The position numbers and the translations under genes are program-made. A DNA stretch of 23,693 bases from CAZFLY01 sp964519995 (lineage in GTDB: Bacteria > Planctomycetota > Phycisphaerae > Sedimentisphaerales > Anaerobacaceae), in assembly GCA_964519995.1 (NCBI GenBank), contig CAZFLY010000044.1:1-23693 (forward strand), read 5' to 3'. The notes under the pieces are model-generated. The model made no database searches and had not been told where the DNA came from. It saw only the letters and a program-made list of their open reading frames with translations. Shown piece after piece: positions 1 through 6,328 of this stretch (positions are counted from its first letter, which is position 1; each line of letters opens with the position of its first letter).

Positions 1-2
1 TG

Positions 3-74
3 CCCTCTGATTATGGCAATGACGTTGTGAATTGGCAGGCCGCTGAACCATCACCAGGCGTAGACAACGATTAG
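3..74 (+). CDS. C-terminal end of an unidentified protein (partial)
   Basis: An open frame enters from the left edge and stops at TAG 72-74. The visible residues end in NWQAAEPSPGVDND. In my experience this Trp-x-x-Ala-x-Pro-x-Pro-Gly ending is common at the C-termini of secreted planctomycete proteins with lamin-tail or similar beta domains, but 23 residues are too few to assign a family. The other two plus frames close within about 30 bases. Function cannot be stated from this fragment. Confidence 0.4.
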   Translation, partial: PSDYGNDVVNWQAAEPSPGVDND

Positions 75-308
75 CTGTCAGGAGTCGTTAGAACCGCGCC
101 TGAGCGATACTACTCAGCATGAATTCTTTGCAAAGCGTTGCATGTACTATCTGCCGAAAACAGCTAAGTTCTCTCGTTTTCGTACCTGCAATGTTCACAC
201 TACAGAATCTACCAAGATCACCCTTTCATCGTCATTAGCTAATCTATCAGTTCATTTGCCTCTTACATTATAGGACTACTCTATCTCGTAATCAGGTCGA
301 AGTCTACC
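75..308. other. Intergenic spacer upstream of argH
   Basis: No convincing gene is present. A small imperfect hairpin lies just after the upstream stop (TGAG 101-104 pairing with CTCA 113-116) but lacks a T-tract, so it is a weak terminator candidate at best. A 10-base palindrome CTTTGCAAAG occurs at 126-135. The rest is unremarkable until the promoter at 309. Confidence 0.4.
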
Positions 309-337
309 TTGACATAGAGGGCGGCGATACTTATCAT
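309..337 (+). promoter_or_regulatory. Sigma70-type promoter for the argH operon
   Basis: A perfect -35 hexamer TTGACA (309-314) is followed by a 17-base spacer and TATCAT (332-337), one mismatch from the TATAAT consensus. Transcription would start near 344, leaving a leader of about 30 bases with a TGGAG ribosome-binding site (361-365) before the argH ATG at 374. Confidence 0.6.
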
Positions 338-373
338 CTGCGGCAATAGCATATTACCTTTGGAGCAGATAAA

Positions 374-1762
374 ATGGCCAAGGCTAAAAGAAGCTGGGAA
401 AAGCGTCTCACCGGTCAGCCTAATGAATTGACGCTCAATTTCGTCGAGTCTCTTTCTGTGGACAAACGCCTTTACAAGTATGACATTGTGGCATCGATTG
501 CTCATGCCCAGATGCTTGCGGATCAAAAACTCATTAACAAGTCGGAATTAAAAGTAATAAAGGCTGGACTTATCGAAATTGGCGAGGAAATAGCAGCAGG
601 GCGGTTCAAGTTCGACAAGGTCTATGAAGATATACACATGGCTATTGAGGCAGCCCTGATAAAAAAAATTGGCCAGGCTGGCAAAAAGCTGCATACCGGC
701 AGAAGTCGCAACGACTTGATCGCCACCGATATCCGATTATGGATGCGTGACCAGACAGAGACGCTGCAGAATAAGATCACGCACCTTCAAAAATCATTTA
801 TCAAACTGGCTGAAGCACATATTGAGGATATAATGCCCGGTTACACACATCTGCAGCGTGCTCAGCCGGTGGTCATTGCTGCGTATTTACTAAGTTTTGT
901 GGAACAGTTCGAGCGTAATTTTATTCGGCTGAAAAACTGTAGAACCTTGCTTAATCTTTCCCCATTAGGTAGCGCAGCGATAGCCGGCTCCACTCTGCCG
1001 ATAGACCGAAAGAGCACTGCTCACCAGCTTGGATTTTCCGACATCACTTATAACAGCATTGACTCTACCAGTGACAGGGATTTCTGCGCAGAGTTCATTT
1101 TCGATTGTACACTGATTATGTCGCATCTTTCTCGATTAGCTGAAGACTGGATAATTTATTCGTCCAGTGAGTTTGGATTTGTGTGGATTAACGACAGCTT
1201 TTGCACATCTTCGAGCATTATGCCTCAGAAGCGCAATGCCGATGTTCTCGAGCTTATTCGTGCCAAAACCGGCTCCGTATATGGTGCGCTAATGGCGATG
1301 TTAACAATTCTAAAAGCACAGCCCTCAGGTTACAACCGCGACTTACAGGAAGACAAAACTCACGTTTTTGCCGCAAGTGACATCGTTGAGGCCTGTCTTG
1401 ATATCGCAGCAGCAGTTGTATCGAATACACGATTTAACGCAGAAAATATCTCTTGTGTTCTGGCTAATGGTTTTCTCGATGCCACTGCCTTAGTGGAGTA
1501 TATTGTCCAAAAAGGTGTTCCATTCCGCCAGGCACACGGAATCGTTGGCTCGCTCGTTGTTTATTGCGAGAAACACAACATCACGTTGGCAGAGCTTAGC
1601 CTGGAGAGGTTTAAGAAATACTCAGCGCATATTGATGAAGACGTATACGAATATCTCGGCGCTGAAAATGTTGTATCCAAATATATCACGGAAGGCGCCG
1701 CCGGACCGAAACAGGCCAAAAGGCAAATTGCATATTGGCACGAACACCTCTCAAAGCGATGA
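374..1762 (+). CDS. argH: Argininosuccinate lyase
   Basis: Cytosolic last enzyme of arginine biosynthesis, splitting argininosuccinate into arginine and fumarate. The 462-residue length is normal for ArgH. Family hallmarks are visible: HTGRSRND near residue 110, the helix with GYTHLQRAQP near 160, and the fumarase/lyase signature SSIMPQKRN at 280-288. The signature usually reads GSSxMPxKxN; here the leading Gly is Ser (CTSSSIMPQKRN), although the catalytic Ser pair and Lys remain. The start is supported by TGGAG eight bases upstream and by the promoter at 309-337. The stop overlaps the thiL start as ATGA, so argH is the first gene of an argH-thiL-tsaE operon. The pairing is metabolically mixed and looks like co-transcription of housekeeping genes rather than one pathway. 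Confidence 0.95.
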   Translation: MAKAKRSWEKRLTGQPNELTLNFVESLSVDKRLYKYDIVASIAHAQMLADQKLINKSELKVIKAGLIEIGEEIAAGRFKFDKVYEDIHMAIEAALIKKIGQAGKKLHTGRSRNDLIATDIRLWMRDQTETLQNKITHLQKSFIKLAEAHIEDIMPGYTHLQRAQPVVIAAYLLSFVEQFERNFIRLKNCRTLLNLSPLGSAAIAGSTLPIDRKSTAHQLGFSDITYNSIDSTSDRDFCAEFIFDCTLIMSHLSRLAEDWIIYSSSEFGFVWINDSFCTSSSIMPQKRNADVLELIRAKTGSVYGALMAMLTILKAQPSGYNRDLQEDKTHVFAASDIVEACLDIAAAVVSNTRFNAENISCVLANGFLDATALVEYIVQKGVPFRQAHGIVGSLVVYCEKHNITLAELSLERFKKYSAHIDEDVYEYLGAENVVSKYITEGAAGPKQAKRQIAYWHEHLSKR

Positions 1763-2679
1763 CCACAAGTGAAGACGAAATTGTCGCCTGGTTTGAGCGT
1801 CAGAGCAAGCTGCCCAGAGCGGATTTCCCGATTGGCATTGGCGATGATATGGCTGAGATTCGCCTGTCGAAAAGCACATCGGTCTTCATCACTACGGATA
1901 TGATATTGGATGGCGTTCATTTCAACTTGCAAAAAACGACACTAAAGCAGGTAGGTTACAAAGCCATGGCTGTTAATCTCAGCGACTGCGCCGCGATGGC
2001 GACCATTCCGGTCGCCGCCGTCGTAGCCGTTGCGTTGCCAAAGCAGTTTGGAAAAACACATCTAAAGCAGTTACATTCCGGAATTACACTAACTGCAAAA
2101 AAGTTCGGCTGTGTACTTATAGGTGGTGACATCACTTCATGGCGAACGGATGCACCTTTTGCAATATCCGTTGCGATGCTTAGCCGCAAAGCTGAGAATG
2201 ACCCTATAAAGCGTTCCGGCGCAAAAGTTGGCGACGCTATTTGCGTTACTGGTTCACTCGGAGGTTCTCATTTTGGCAAGCATCTGAAGTTTAAGCCGAG
2301 AGTAAATGAAGCCTTGAAAATCGCCCAAATGGTTAAGGTCAACGCGATGATTGATATAAGCGACGGACTAAGCAGTGACCTGAACCGAATCTGTCATTAT
2401 AGTGCCGTTGGCACCGTCATAAATGCAGAGCAGATTCCGCTCTCAAGAGATGCAAAACGCACTGAAGACCCGCTTGCTTCAGCTCTGCATGATGGTGAAG
2501 ATTTTGAATTGCTTTTCACTCTTTCAAAACAGCAGTGCAAAAAACTGCTCCAGAACTGGCATAAGCCGGTGCCGATTACGCAGATTGGCAGAATTACAGA
2601 CACGAAAAAGATGCGAATTAAAATGCCGGATGACAGAACTATTGATTTGAAGGTAAAAGGATACAACCACCTGAGATAA
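1759..2679 (+). CDS. thiL: Thiamine-monophosphate kinase
   Basis: Phosphorylates thiamine monophosphate to thiamine diphosphate with ATP, the last step of the cofactor's synthesis. The 306-residue protein shows the ThiL/PurM-like plan: GDD at 28-30 and TTDMILDGVHF near 45-55 (Mg-ATP Asp residues), KAMAVNLSDCAAM, IGGDITS, ISDGLSSDLNRIC in the C-terminal half, and HDGEDFELLFT. I chose ATG 1759 because its ATGA overlaps the argH stop, which is typical of translational coupling, and because the protein then begins just before the conserved region. An in-frame ATG at 1735 would add eight residues lying inside argH. Confidence 0.92.
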   Translation: MTTSEDEIVAWFERQSKLPRADFPIGIGDDMAEIRLSKSTSVFITTDMILDGVHFNLQKTTLKQVGYKAMAVNLSDCAAMATIPVAAVVAVALPKQFGKTHLKQLHSGITLTAKKFGCVLIGGDITSWRTDAPFAISVAMLSRKAENDPIKRSGAKVGDAICVTGSLGGSHFGKHLKFKPRVNEALKIAQMVKVNAMIDISDGLSSDLNRICHYSAVGTVINAEQIPLSRDAKRTEDPLASALHDGEDFELLFTLSKQQCKKLLQNWHKPVPITQIGRITDTKKMRIKMPDDRTIDLKVKGYNHLR

Positions 2680-2680
2680 T

Positions 2681-2701
2681 TGATTACTGATTATTGATTA
2701 T
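2681..2701 (+). repeat. Three tandem 7-base units between thiL and tsaE
   Basis: TGATTAC, TGATTAT and TGATTAT follow one another directly after the thiL stop codon. The array fills the place where a ribosome-binding site for tsaE would be expected, and no purine-rich SD sequence is visible. Confidence 0.55.
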
Positions 2702-2705
2702 TTTT

Positions 2706-3155
2706 ATGACTCGGCATCTTGTTTCAAATTCGCCCGAGCAAACCATCGAACTTGGCCGAAAGCTTGGTTCGCAACTCAAAGGGGGCGAAGTTATCGCCGT
2801 TTGTGGACCTTTAGGTAGTGGCAAGACGCATATTATCAAGGGTATTGCATCCGGTGCAGGCTCTAAAGGCTGCAAAGTCGTTACAAGTCCTACGTTTGTT
2901 ATAGTTAATCAATACGCAGGCCGGCTGGACATTTACCATATAGACGCATACCGACTCAATTCAATAGCCGAGTTTGAGATGCTTGGTTTTGACGACTATT
3001 GCTATCCTGAATCCGTCGTTCTGATTGAGTGGGCCGATAAGATCGAATCGGCCTTACAAGGTATGGACTATATCCGCATAGAGCTTGCTCACGCCGGAAA
3101 GGCCTCCCGAGAGATTAGTTTTACAAACCTTCCGGCATATCTCAACCGCATCTAA
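2706..3155 (+). CDS. tsaE: tRNA threonylcarbamoyladenosine biosynthesis ATPase TsaE
   Basis: TsaE is the small ATPase that works with TsaB and TsaD to place threonylcarbamoyl on A37 of ANN-decoding tRNAs. The protein has about 149 residues, as usual for the family. From ATG 2706 the Walker A motif GPLGSGKT spans residues 34-41. It is followed by SPTFVIVNQY, HIDAYRL (the H-x-D-x-Y-R-L family signature) and VLIEWADKI. A TTG at 2694 would add four residues, but ATG 2706 places the SNSPEQT segment at the usual distance from the N-terminus. Neither start has a clear SD; a 7-base tandem repeat precedes it. It is the last gene of the argH-thiL operon. Confidence 0.9.
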   Translation: MTRHLVSNSPEQTIELGRKLGSQLKGGEVIAVCGPLGSGKTHIIKGIASGAGSKGCKVVTSPTFVIVNQYAGRLDIYHIDAYRLNSIAEFEMLGFDDYCYPESVVLIEWADKIESALQGMDYIRIELAHAGKASREISFTNLPAYLNRI

Positions 3156-3258
3156 TGTCGGTCTTGGCAAGCTGAAGTTGCGAACTTCGCTGGACATACC
3201 GCTCAGCAGGTAACCTTCACCTTCGTTTCTATCAGAGCCCATTTATCCAACAGGAAAT

Positions 3259-3287
3259 TTGGCTTTCGATATTTTATTCCATATATT
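3259..3287 (+). promoter_or_regulatory. Candidate sigma70 promoter upstream of gspG
   Basis: TTGGCT (3259-3264, four of six matches to -35) is followed by a 17-base spacer and TATATT (3282-3287, five of six matches to -10). It lies about 255 bases before the pseudopilin ATG. No better pair was found closer to the gene. Confidence 0.35.
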
Positions 3288-3420
3288 TTAGTTGGACGCT
3301 CGAATGTGCGTTCTTTTCAACAGGTGTGTAAACGTTCTCGGACATAGCGATCTAAGCCATGCAAGAAGTTTTTGAAATATCATTTATTTTGTTTTAGGGG
3401 GATTAGCGACTCAAAAATAC

Positions 3421-3458
3421 GTATCGATCGTCAAGTATTGTATCGATTGGGTCGATAC
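3421..3458. promoter_or_regulatory. GTATCGAT direct repeats plus inverted copy (operator-like)
   Basis: GTATCGAT occurs at 3421-3428 and again at 3440-3447, 19 bases apart. The reverse complement TCGATAC lies at 3452-3458. The second and third copies form a 7-base stem with a 5-base loop. The arrangement resembles a regulator-binding site or a leader hairpin about 90 bases before the gspG start. Confidence 0.4.
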
Positions 3459-3501
3459 TAAAAATCCGAGGAAATCTTCATATCACAGTTTTGCGTTTAG
3501 T

Positions 3502-3525
3502 CCTAAATTTGAAAATTAGGTTTTT
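3502..3525 (+). terminator. Weak hairpin with T-run in the gspG leader
   Basis: CCTAA (3502-3506) pairs with TTAGG (3516-3520), followed by TTTTT (3521-3525). Five base pairs with an A/T-rich loop make a weak structure. It could be an attenuator, or it may be chance in an A/T-rich stretch. Confidence 0.25.
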
Positions 3526-3543
3526 ATTGTAAAGGGGTAAGTG

Positions 3544-3999
3544 ATGAAAGCGAAAAGTGGTTTTACATTAGTGGAAATTCTGATTGTAGTTGTCATTTTG
3601 GGTATCCTGGCGGCAATCGTGATTCCTCAGTTTACAGAGGCCAGCACCGAAGCCAGGGTGTCGACTCTGATGAGCGATTTGCAAACGTTACGCTCACAAA
3701 TTGAGCTATATAAGGTGCAGCACAACGATAATCCTCCGGACTTTGACGACTTCGAGGCGCAAATGACCGAGACTAGCGATATAGATGGAGTTACAAGTGG
3801 TAGCAAAGTTGCTGACGCCACTTATCGGTTTGGACCATATCTCCAGGCCATTCCAACGAATCCGTTCAAGGATGAGAATGGCGTTTGTGCTTGGGCTGGC
3901 AGCGCAGCAGATGATACCAATGGCTGGGAATATAAAGAAGCCACTGGCGAGATACGGGCAGCACGGGACAGTGTCGATCCAAACCATATGGACCTGTAA
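3544..3999 (+). CDS. gspG: Major pseudopilin, GspG-like
   Basis: Filament subunit of a type II secretion/type IV pilus-like machine, made as an inner-membrane prepilin. The leader MKAKSG is followed by FTLVEILIVVVILGILAAIVIP: Gly at -1, Phe at +1 and Glu at +5 are the classic prepilin-peptidase site and pilin helix. The C-terminal half carries the GspG-type pattern FGPYLQAIPTNPF and then GWEYKEATGEIRA. The 151-residue length is normal. I prefer ATG 3544 over the adjacent GTG 3541 because GGGG (3534-3537) is then six bases upstream. It is the first of six pilin-like genes and is followed by a strong terminator, so it may be transcribed more than the rest, as suits a major subunit. Confidence 0.9.
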   Translation: MKAKSGFTLVEILIVVVILGILAAIVIPQFTEASTEARVSTLMSDLQTLRSQIELYKVQHNDNPPDFDDFEAQMTETSDIDGVTSGSKVADATYRFGPYLQAIPTNPFKDENGVCAWAGSAADDTNGWEYKEATGEIRAARDSVDPNHMDL

Positions 4000-4036
4000 C
4001 GTTCGCTTCTGTTAGCAAGAAGTTGTAGCTTACCAT

Positions 4037-4081
4037 GGCTGGCCGTGCTGAGGCTCTTGGCCCAGGCAGGCCAGCCTTTTT
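4037..4081 (+). terminator. Strong intrinsic terminator after gspG
   Basis: GGCTGGCC (4037-4044) pairs perfectly with GGCCAGCC (4069-4076), followed by TTTTT (4077-4081). The intervening bases can extend the stem further (TGC and TG near 4046-4050 against CA and GCA near 4063-4068, with bulges). It begins 37 bases after the gspG stop and would end or attenuate the transcript before the next pseudopilin. Confidence 0.75.
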
Positions 4082-4091
4082 AATGACAGGC

Positions 4092-4188
4092 TTGTCATTC
4101 CTGCGGAGGCAGGAATCCAGAAATCTATCGAGTTGTGGATTCCCGCCCATTCGACTGCGCTCAGGGCAGGCTTGCGCGGGAATGACAA
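4092..4188. repeat. Palindromic intergenic repeat with nested second repeat
   Basis: The ends TTGTCATTCC (4092-4101) and GGAATGACAA (4179-4188) are perfect 10-base inverted repeats. Inside are CCTGC/GCAGG (4100-4104 and 4109-4113) and GGAATCC/GGATTCC (4112-4118 and 4137-4143). The segment around 4148-4170 (TTCGACTGCGCTCAGG) resembles another widespread mini-repeat, suggesting one element inserted in another. Spurious translations of such elements (FLDSCLRRND, CPERSRMGG) are familiar from many bacterial genomes. There is no transposase, so this is a non-autonomous or REP-like element. Confidence 0.7.
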
Positions 4189-4216
4189 AGTGTGAGACAA
4201 TGAGAAAGGTAAAATT

Positions 4217-4723
4217 ATGAAAATGGCAAGGGCCTTTACACTTGTTGAGGTTCTCGCTGTAACCGTCTTGCTTGGCATCTTGGCGGCAATAGTTATACCC
4301 TCTGTCGCAAGTAGCAGTACTTCGGCCAAGGAAAGTGCTCTTGCGGTTGATTTGAAACTGCTTCGTAGATTTGTTCTGGTTTATAAGGGCCAACACCTTG
4401 AAGTCGCCCCGGGCTATCCGAATGGCAACACTTCTGAGACACCTACTGAGGATGCTTTTGTTGCTCAAGCCACATTGTCAAGCAACGCTCAAGGCCAGAC
4501 GCAACCGGTGGGTACGTCAGGTTTTAACCGTGGTCCATACATGTCTCGTATACCGGTCAATCCGTTCAACGAGAAAAGCACATTTCAGATGCTTAGTGAT
4601 GACGAGGATTTCCCGGCCGATGCAGACGATACCGTCGGCTGGATATACAAGGCCGCTACCTCGGAGATACGAGCCGGTAACAGCGGTTCCGATAGCAATG
4701 GAAAACGATACTGTGATTATTAG
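4217..4723 (+). CDS. Second GspG-like pseudopilin
   Basis: A 168-residue type IV pilin-like protein and paralogue of the upstream GspG. The leader MKMARA precedes FTLVEVLAVTVLLGILAAIVIP: Glu at +5 is present, but -1 is Ala rather than Gly. The C-terminal half repeats the pattern of the first copy (RGPYMSRIPVNPF, then an Asp-rich stretch, then DDTVGWIYKAATSEIRAGN). It may be a minor or alternative filament subunit. The Asp-rich stretch before GWIYK could be the calcium site known from GspG proteins, but this is inference. AAAGG at 4205-4209 is a well-placed SD. It is separated from the first copy by a terminator and a palindromic repeat, so it probably has its own promoter or relies on read-through. 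Confidence 0.85.
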   Translation: MKMARAFTLVEVLAVTVLLGILAAIVIPSVASSSTSAKESALAVDLKLLRRFVLVYKGQHLEVAPGYPNGNTSETPTEDAFVAQATLSSNAQGQTQPVGTSGFNRGPYMSRIPVNPFNEKSTFQMLSDDEDFPADADDTVGWIYKAATSEIRAGNSGSDSNGKRYCDY

Positions 4724-4739
4724 GGGATAGGGTATAGCG

Positions 4740-4768
4740 TTTAGCCCCCAGGTTTTACCTGGGGGTTT
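4740..4768 (+). repeat. Hairpin element, TTTAGCCCC type, terminator-like
   Basis: A 9-base perfect stem (CCCCCAGGT 4745-4753 with ACCTGGGGG 4757-4765) has a TTT loop and is followed by TTT. It lies 20 bases after the second GspG-like gene and could act as its terminator, though the T-tract is only three bases. Flanks and loop resemble the hairpin at 23297-23323, which suggests a dispersed element. Confidence 0.55.
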
Positions 4769-4804
4769 CACCATAGATGATATACGTCATACGCACGACA
4801 AATT

Positions 4805-5329
4805 ATGAGCACTGAAAATACGAGCGATCCCCGCTTTCGCGGGGACAGGCTCGCACCCGCGCAGGCGAGGGGGCGAGCGACCTGCTGCCTCGTCTTGCGA
4901 CGAGAGTCGCAGAGGCAGGCGAGCGACGGATTCACACTCGCCGAGGCAATGATGGCCACCGTCATTCTGGGCGTGGCAGCGGCAGGAATACTGCTGCCGT
5001 TTACAACCGGTGCAAAGGTTCAGGCCGAAGGTATACGCCGAACATTATCGGCAAAATTGGCGAGCGATTTGATGGAGCAAATTATTATTACACCCTCTGC
5101 ACAGGTTGACGGTTATACCTATATCGAGCTCCAGGGCCAGATAAAGGATGCAACCGGTTCTATGTTTACCGATCCTCGCTATGCTAATTTCAGCAGGGAA
5201 GCAATCTGCGAATACGTGCACATGCCTCAACAAGATGACGCAACAGTGCCCAACTTTATTCGCATCACCGTTCGTGTTTATTATAACGACAGAGAGATTG
5301 TAACCTTGAGTCGGCTTGTGGCCGAATAG
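4805..5329 (+). CDS. GspI/PilV-like minor pseudopilin with odd leader
   Basis: Type IV pilin-like minor subunit. The mature part starts at FTLAEAMMATVILGVAAAG (Gly at -1, Glu at +5), followed by about 130 residues with a GspI/PilV-like layout (KLASDLMEQI in the helix, a beta-rich C-terminus ending in VTLSRLVAE). From ATG 4805 the leader would be about 42 residues and comes almost entirely from a GC-rich, palindrome-rich repeat (4822-4926). An in-frame TTG at 4895 would give a normal short basic leader (MRRESQRQASDG), but it has no visible SD. The start is therefore uncertain while the mature protein is secure. It precedes the GspJ-like gene. Confidence 0.8.
   Translation: MSTENTSDPRFRGDRLAPAQARGRATCCLVLRRESQRQASDGFTLAEAMMATVILGVAAAGILLPFTTGAKVQAEGIRRTLSAKLASDLMEQIIITPSAQVDGYTYIELQGQIKDATGSMFTDPRYANFSREAICEYVHMPQQDDATVPNFIRITVRVYYNDREIVTLSRLVAE
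4822..4926. repeat. GC-rich palindromic repeat inside a pseudopilin leader
   Basis: The stretch is visibly more GC-rich than its surroundings and full of inverted repeats: CCCCGC (4829-4834) against GCGGGG (4839-4844), with further arms such as GCCTC/GAGGC and CGTC/GACG around 4889-4918. Its translation (SDPRFRGD) resembles spurious peptides from common intergenic repeats. It is open in the frame of the GspI-like gene and is read straight into the prepilin helix. Confidence 0.55.
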
Positions 5330-5348
5330 AGAATATTGGACTTGATGG

Positions 5349-5401
5349 GTAGGGTGTGTTGTACGCACCGCAATGGAGTCGGCGGGCACTGCCTGCCCTA
5401 C
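5349..5401. repeat. GTAGGG...CCCTAC palindromic repeat
   Basis: GTAGGG (5349-5354) and CCCTAC (5396-5401) form the ends, with an inner GGGCA/TGCCC hairpin (5384-5388 and 5394-5398). The GTAGGGTGTGTT...ACGCACC text resembles a dispersed intergenic repeat type seen in many environmental genomes. It lies between the GspI-like and GspJ-like genes. Confidence 0.5.
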
Positions 5402-5428
5402 GTTGTTATAACGTTCGGTTATCTGATA

Positions 5429-5459
5429 TTGTTTCAAATTTCGAAGTTTGGATTTTGCT
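5429..5459. repeat. Diverged half-copy of the AT-rich repeat at 6158
   Basis: Read on the minus strand, this stretch has AAATCC, then TTCGAAAT, then GAAACAATATC. That is the same order of words as the left arm of the inverted repeat at 6162-6192. It probably represents a decayed single arm of that element, just upstream of the GspJ-like gene. Confidence 0.4.
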
Positions 5460-5484
5460 CGCTTTATGAGATGCGAGGAACGAA

Positions 5485-6147
5485 ATGCAGGATACGAGAT
5501 ACCAGAGCGCTTTTACGCTGGTCGAGCTGTTGGTTTCACTGGTCGTCACCAGCATAATCCTGGCCGCCGTGGCCACATTTGCTTTCACAGTTTCCTCGGC
5601 AAACGACGCTACGGACGATATCGGCTACAAGCAGGCCCAGGTCAGGTTCGCAACGTTTAGAATTACAGATATAATTCACAATTGCAGACTGATTTGCGCT
5701 CGCTCTGATTCCGGTATAGCTGTCTGGCGAGACGATGGAGAGCCAAACGACCCAAACGTCGGACTGATAAACATCAATGAGCTTGTTTATATACAAAAAG
5801 AAAATGACACCGATCCCAATTATCTACGTCTGCAGCTCTACCAGTTTCCATCATCGTATACAGCTCAGAAAAGCCTTGCTGAGGTTGCTGCACTCTCACC
5901 GATTGATTATGGCATTACTCCTGTGACACTCATATCTGATTGCAATGATATCCAGTTTAAGCTCTATGACTCAAACTCTGTTCTGATCACCTCGGCGCCA
6001 TGGACTGGGACCAAATTAGTTAGTATAACTTTTGACCTTACTGAAAATGGTATCATTCATCAATATCAAATAAATTCAGCTCTCTCAAGCTGGGCGGGCA
6101 ATCTGCTTAATGAAGACGGAACCGCTATAGTAAGTGATGATGATTAA
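5485..6147 (+). CDS. GspJ/PilW-like minor pseudopilin
   Basis: A 220-residue type IV pilin-like protein. The leader MQDTRYQSA is followed by FTLVELLVSLVVTSIILAAVATF, with Glu at +5 and Ala at -1. The rest is a soluble beta-rich domain. The length, the position between the GspI-like and GspK-like genes, and the C-terminal VSITFDLTENGIIHQYQINSAL segment fit GspJ/PilW, a tip-complex component. An AGGA SD (5476-5479) five bases before the ATG supports the start. The segment NDPNVGLININELVYIQ is a plausible strand-rich core. Assignment within the pseudopilin classes rests on order and size more than on unique motifs. Confidence 0.82.
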   Translation: MQDTRYQSAFTLVELLVSLVVTSIILAAVATFAFTVSSANDATDDIGYKQAQVRFATFRITDIIHNCRLICARSDSGIAVWRDDGEPNDPNVGLININELVYIQKENDTDPNYLRLQLYQFPSSYTAQKSLAEVAALSPIDYGITPVTLISDCNDIQFKLYDSNSVLITSAPWTGTKLVSITFDLTENGIIHQYQINSALSSWAGNLLNEDGTAIVSDDD

Positions 6148-6157
6148 AAAAAACAAA

Positions 6158-6296
6158 TTCGAAATCCGAATATCTAAATACGAAACAATATCTAAATTCA
6201 AATGTAAAAATGATCAAAAAATCATGAATTTTGAATTTTTGTAATTGGAATTTGTTTCGAATTTCGGATTTAGTGCTTCGGATTTTTGCTAAGACA
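6158..6296. repeat. AT-rich nested inverted repeat (MITE-like)
   Basis: The left arm (6162-6188) carries AAATCCGAATATCTAAAT and then ACGAAACAA. The reverse complement of the right arm (about 6251-6288) carries AAATCCGAAGCACTAAAT, then CCGAAATTCGAAACAA. The arms are the same sequence with a short insertion. An inner hairpin (ATTCAAA near 6196 with TTTGAAT near 6230) is nested within. The whole gap between the GspJ-like and GspK-like genes is this element. It encodes no protein. Confidence 0.7.
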
Positions 6297-6328
6297 AGTG
6301 AATTTTTTATATTAGGTAACAGTTAAAC

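Larger units (their letters stand above)
3156..3543. other. Spacer and probable long leader of the first gspG
   Basis: About 390 bases with no convincing gene. It holds a candidate promoter at 3259-3287, GTATCGAT repeats with a hairpin at 3421-3458, a small hairpin with a T-run at 3502-3525, and a strong SD (GGGG at 3534-3537). If the promoter is real, the pseudopilin mRNA carries a leader of about 250 bases. I looked for a c-di-GMP riboswitch here and did not see one. Confidence 0.5.

Noticed and set aside
3170..3190. Sigma54 promoter (TTGGCA ... TTGC)
   Set aside because: The GG and GC pairs are 14 bases apart instead of the required 12.
3294..3543. c-di-GMP riboswitch in the gspG leader
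   Set aside because: None of the conserved GEMM blocks (such as the GCAAAGCC-type stretch or the tetraloop-receptor pair) is present.
4035..4329. Short open frames on both strands across the spacer after gspG
   Set aside because: They read through a terminator and a palindromic repeat; the peptides are of the kind produced by intergenic repeats, without SDs or family motifs.
3866..4468. A 200-residue minus-strand open frame
   Set aside because: It crosses two pseudopilin genes, a terminator and a repeat; its only familiar words come from the repeat.
5336..5557. A 73-residue open frame between the GspI-like and GspJ-like genes
   Set aside because: It covers the GTAGGG...CCCTAC repeat and then runs out of frame into the GspJ-like gene.
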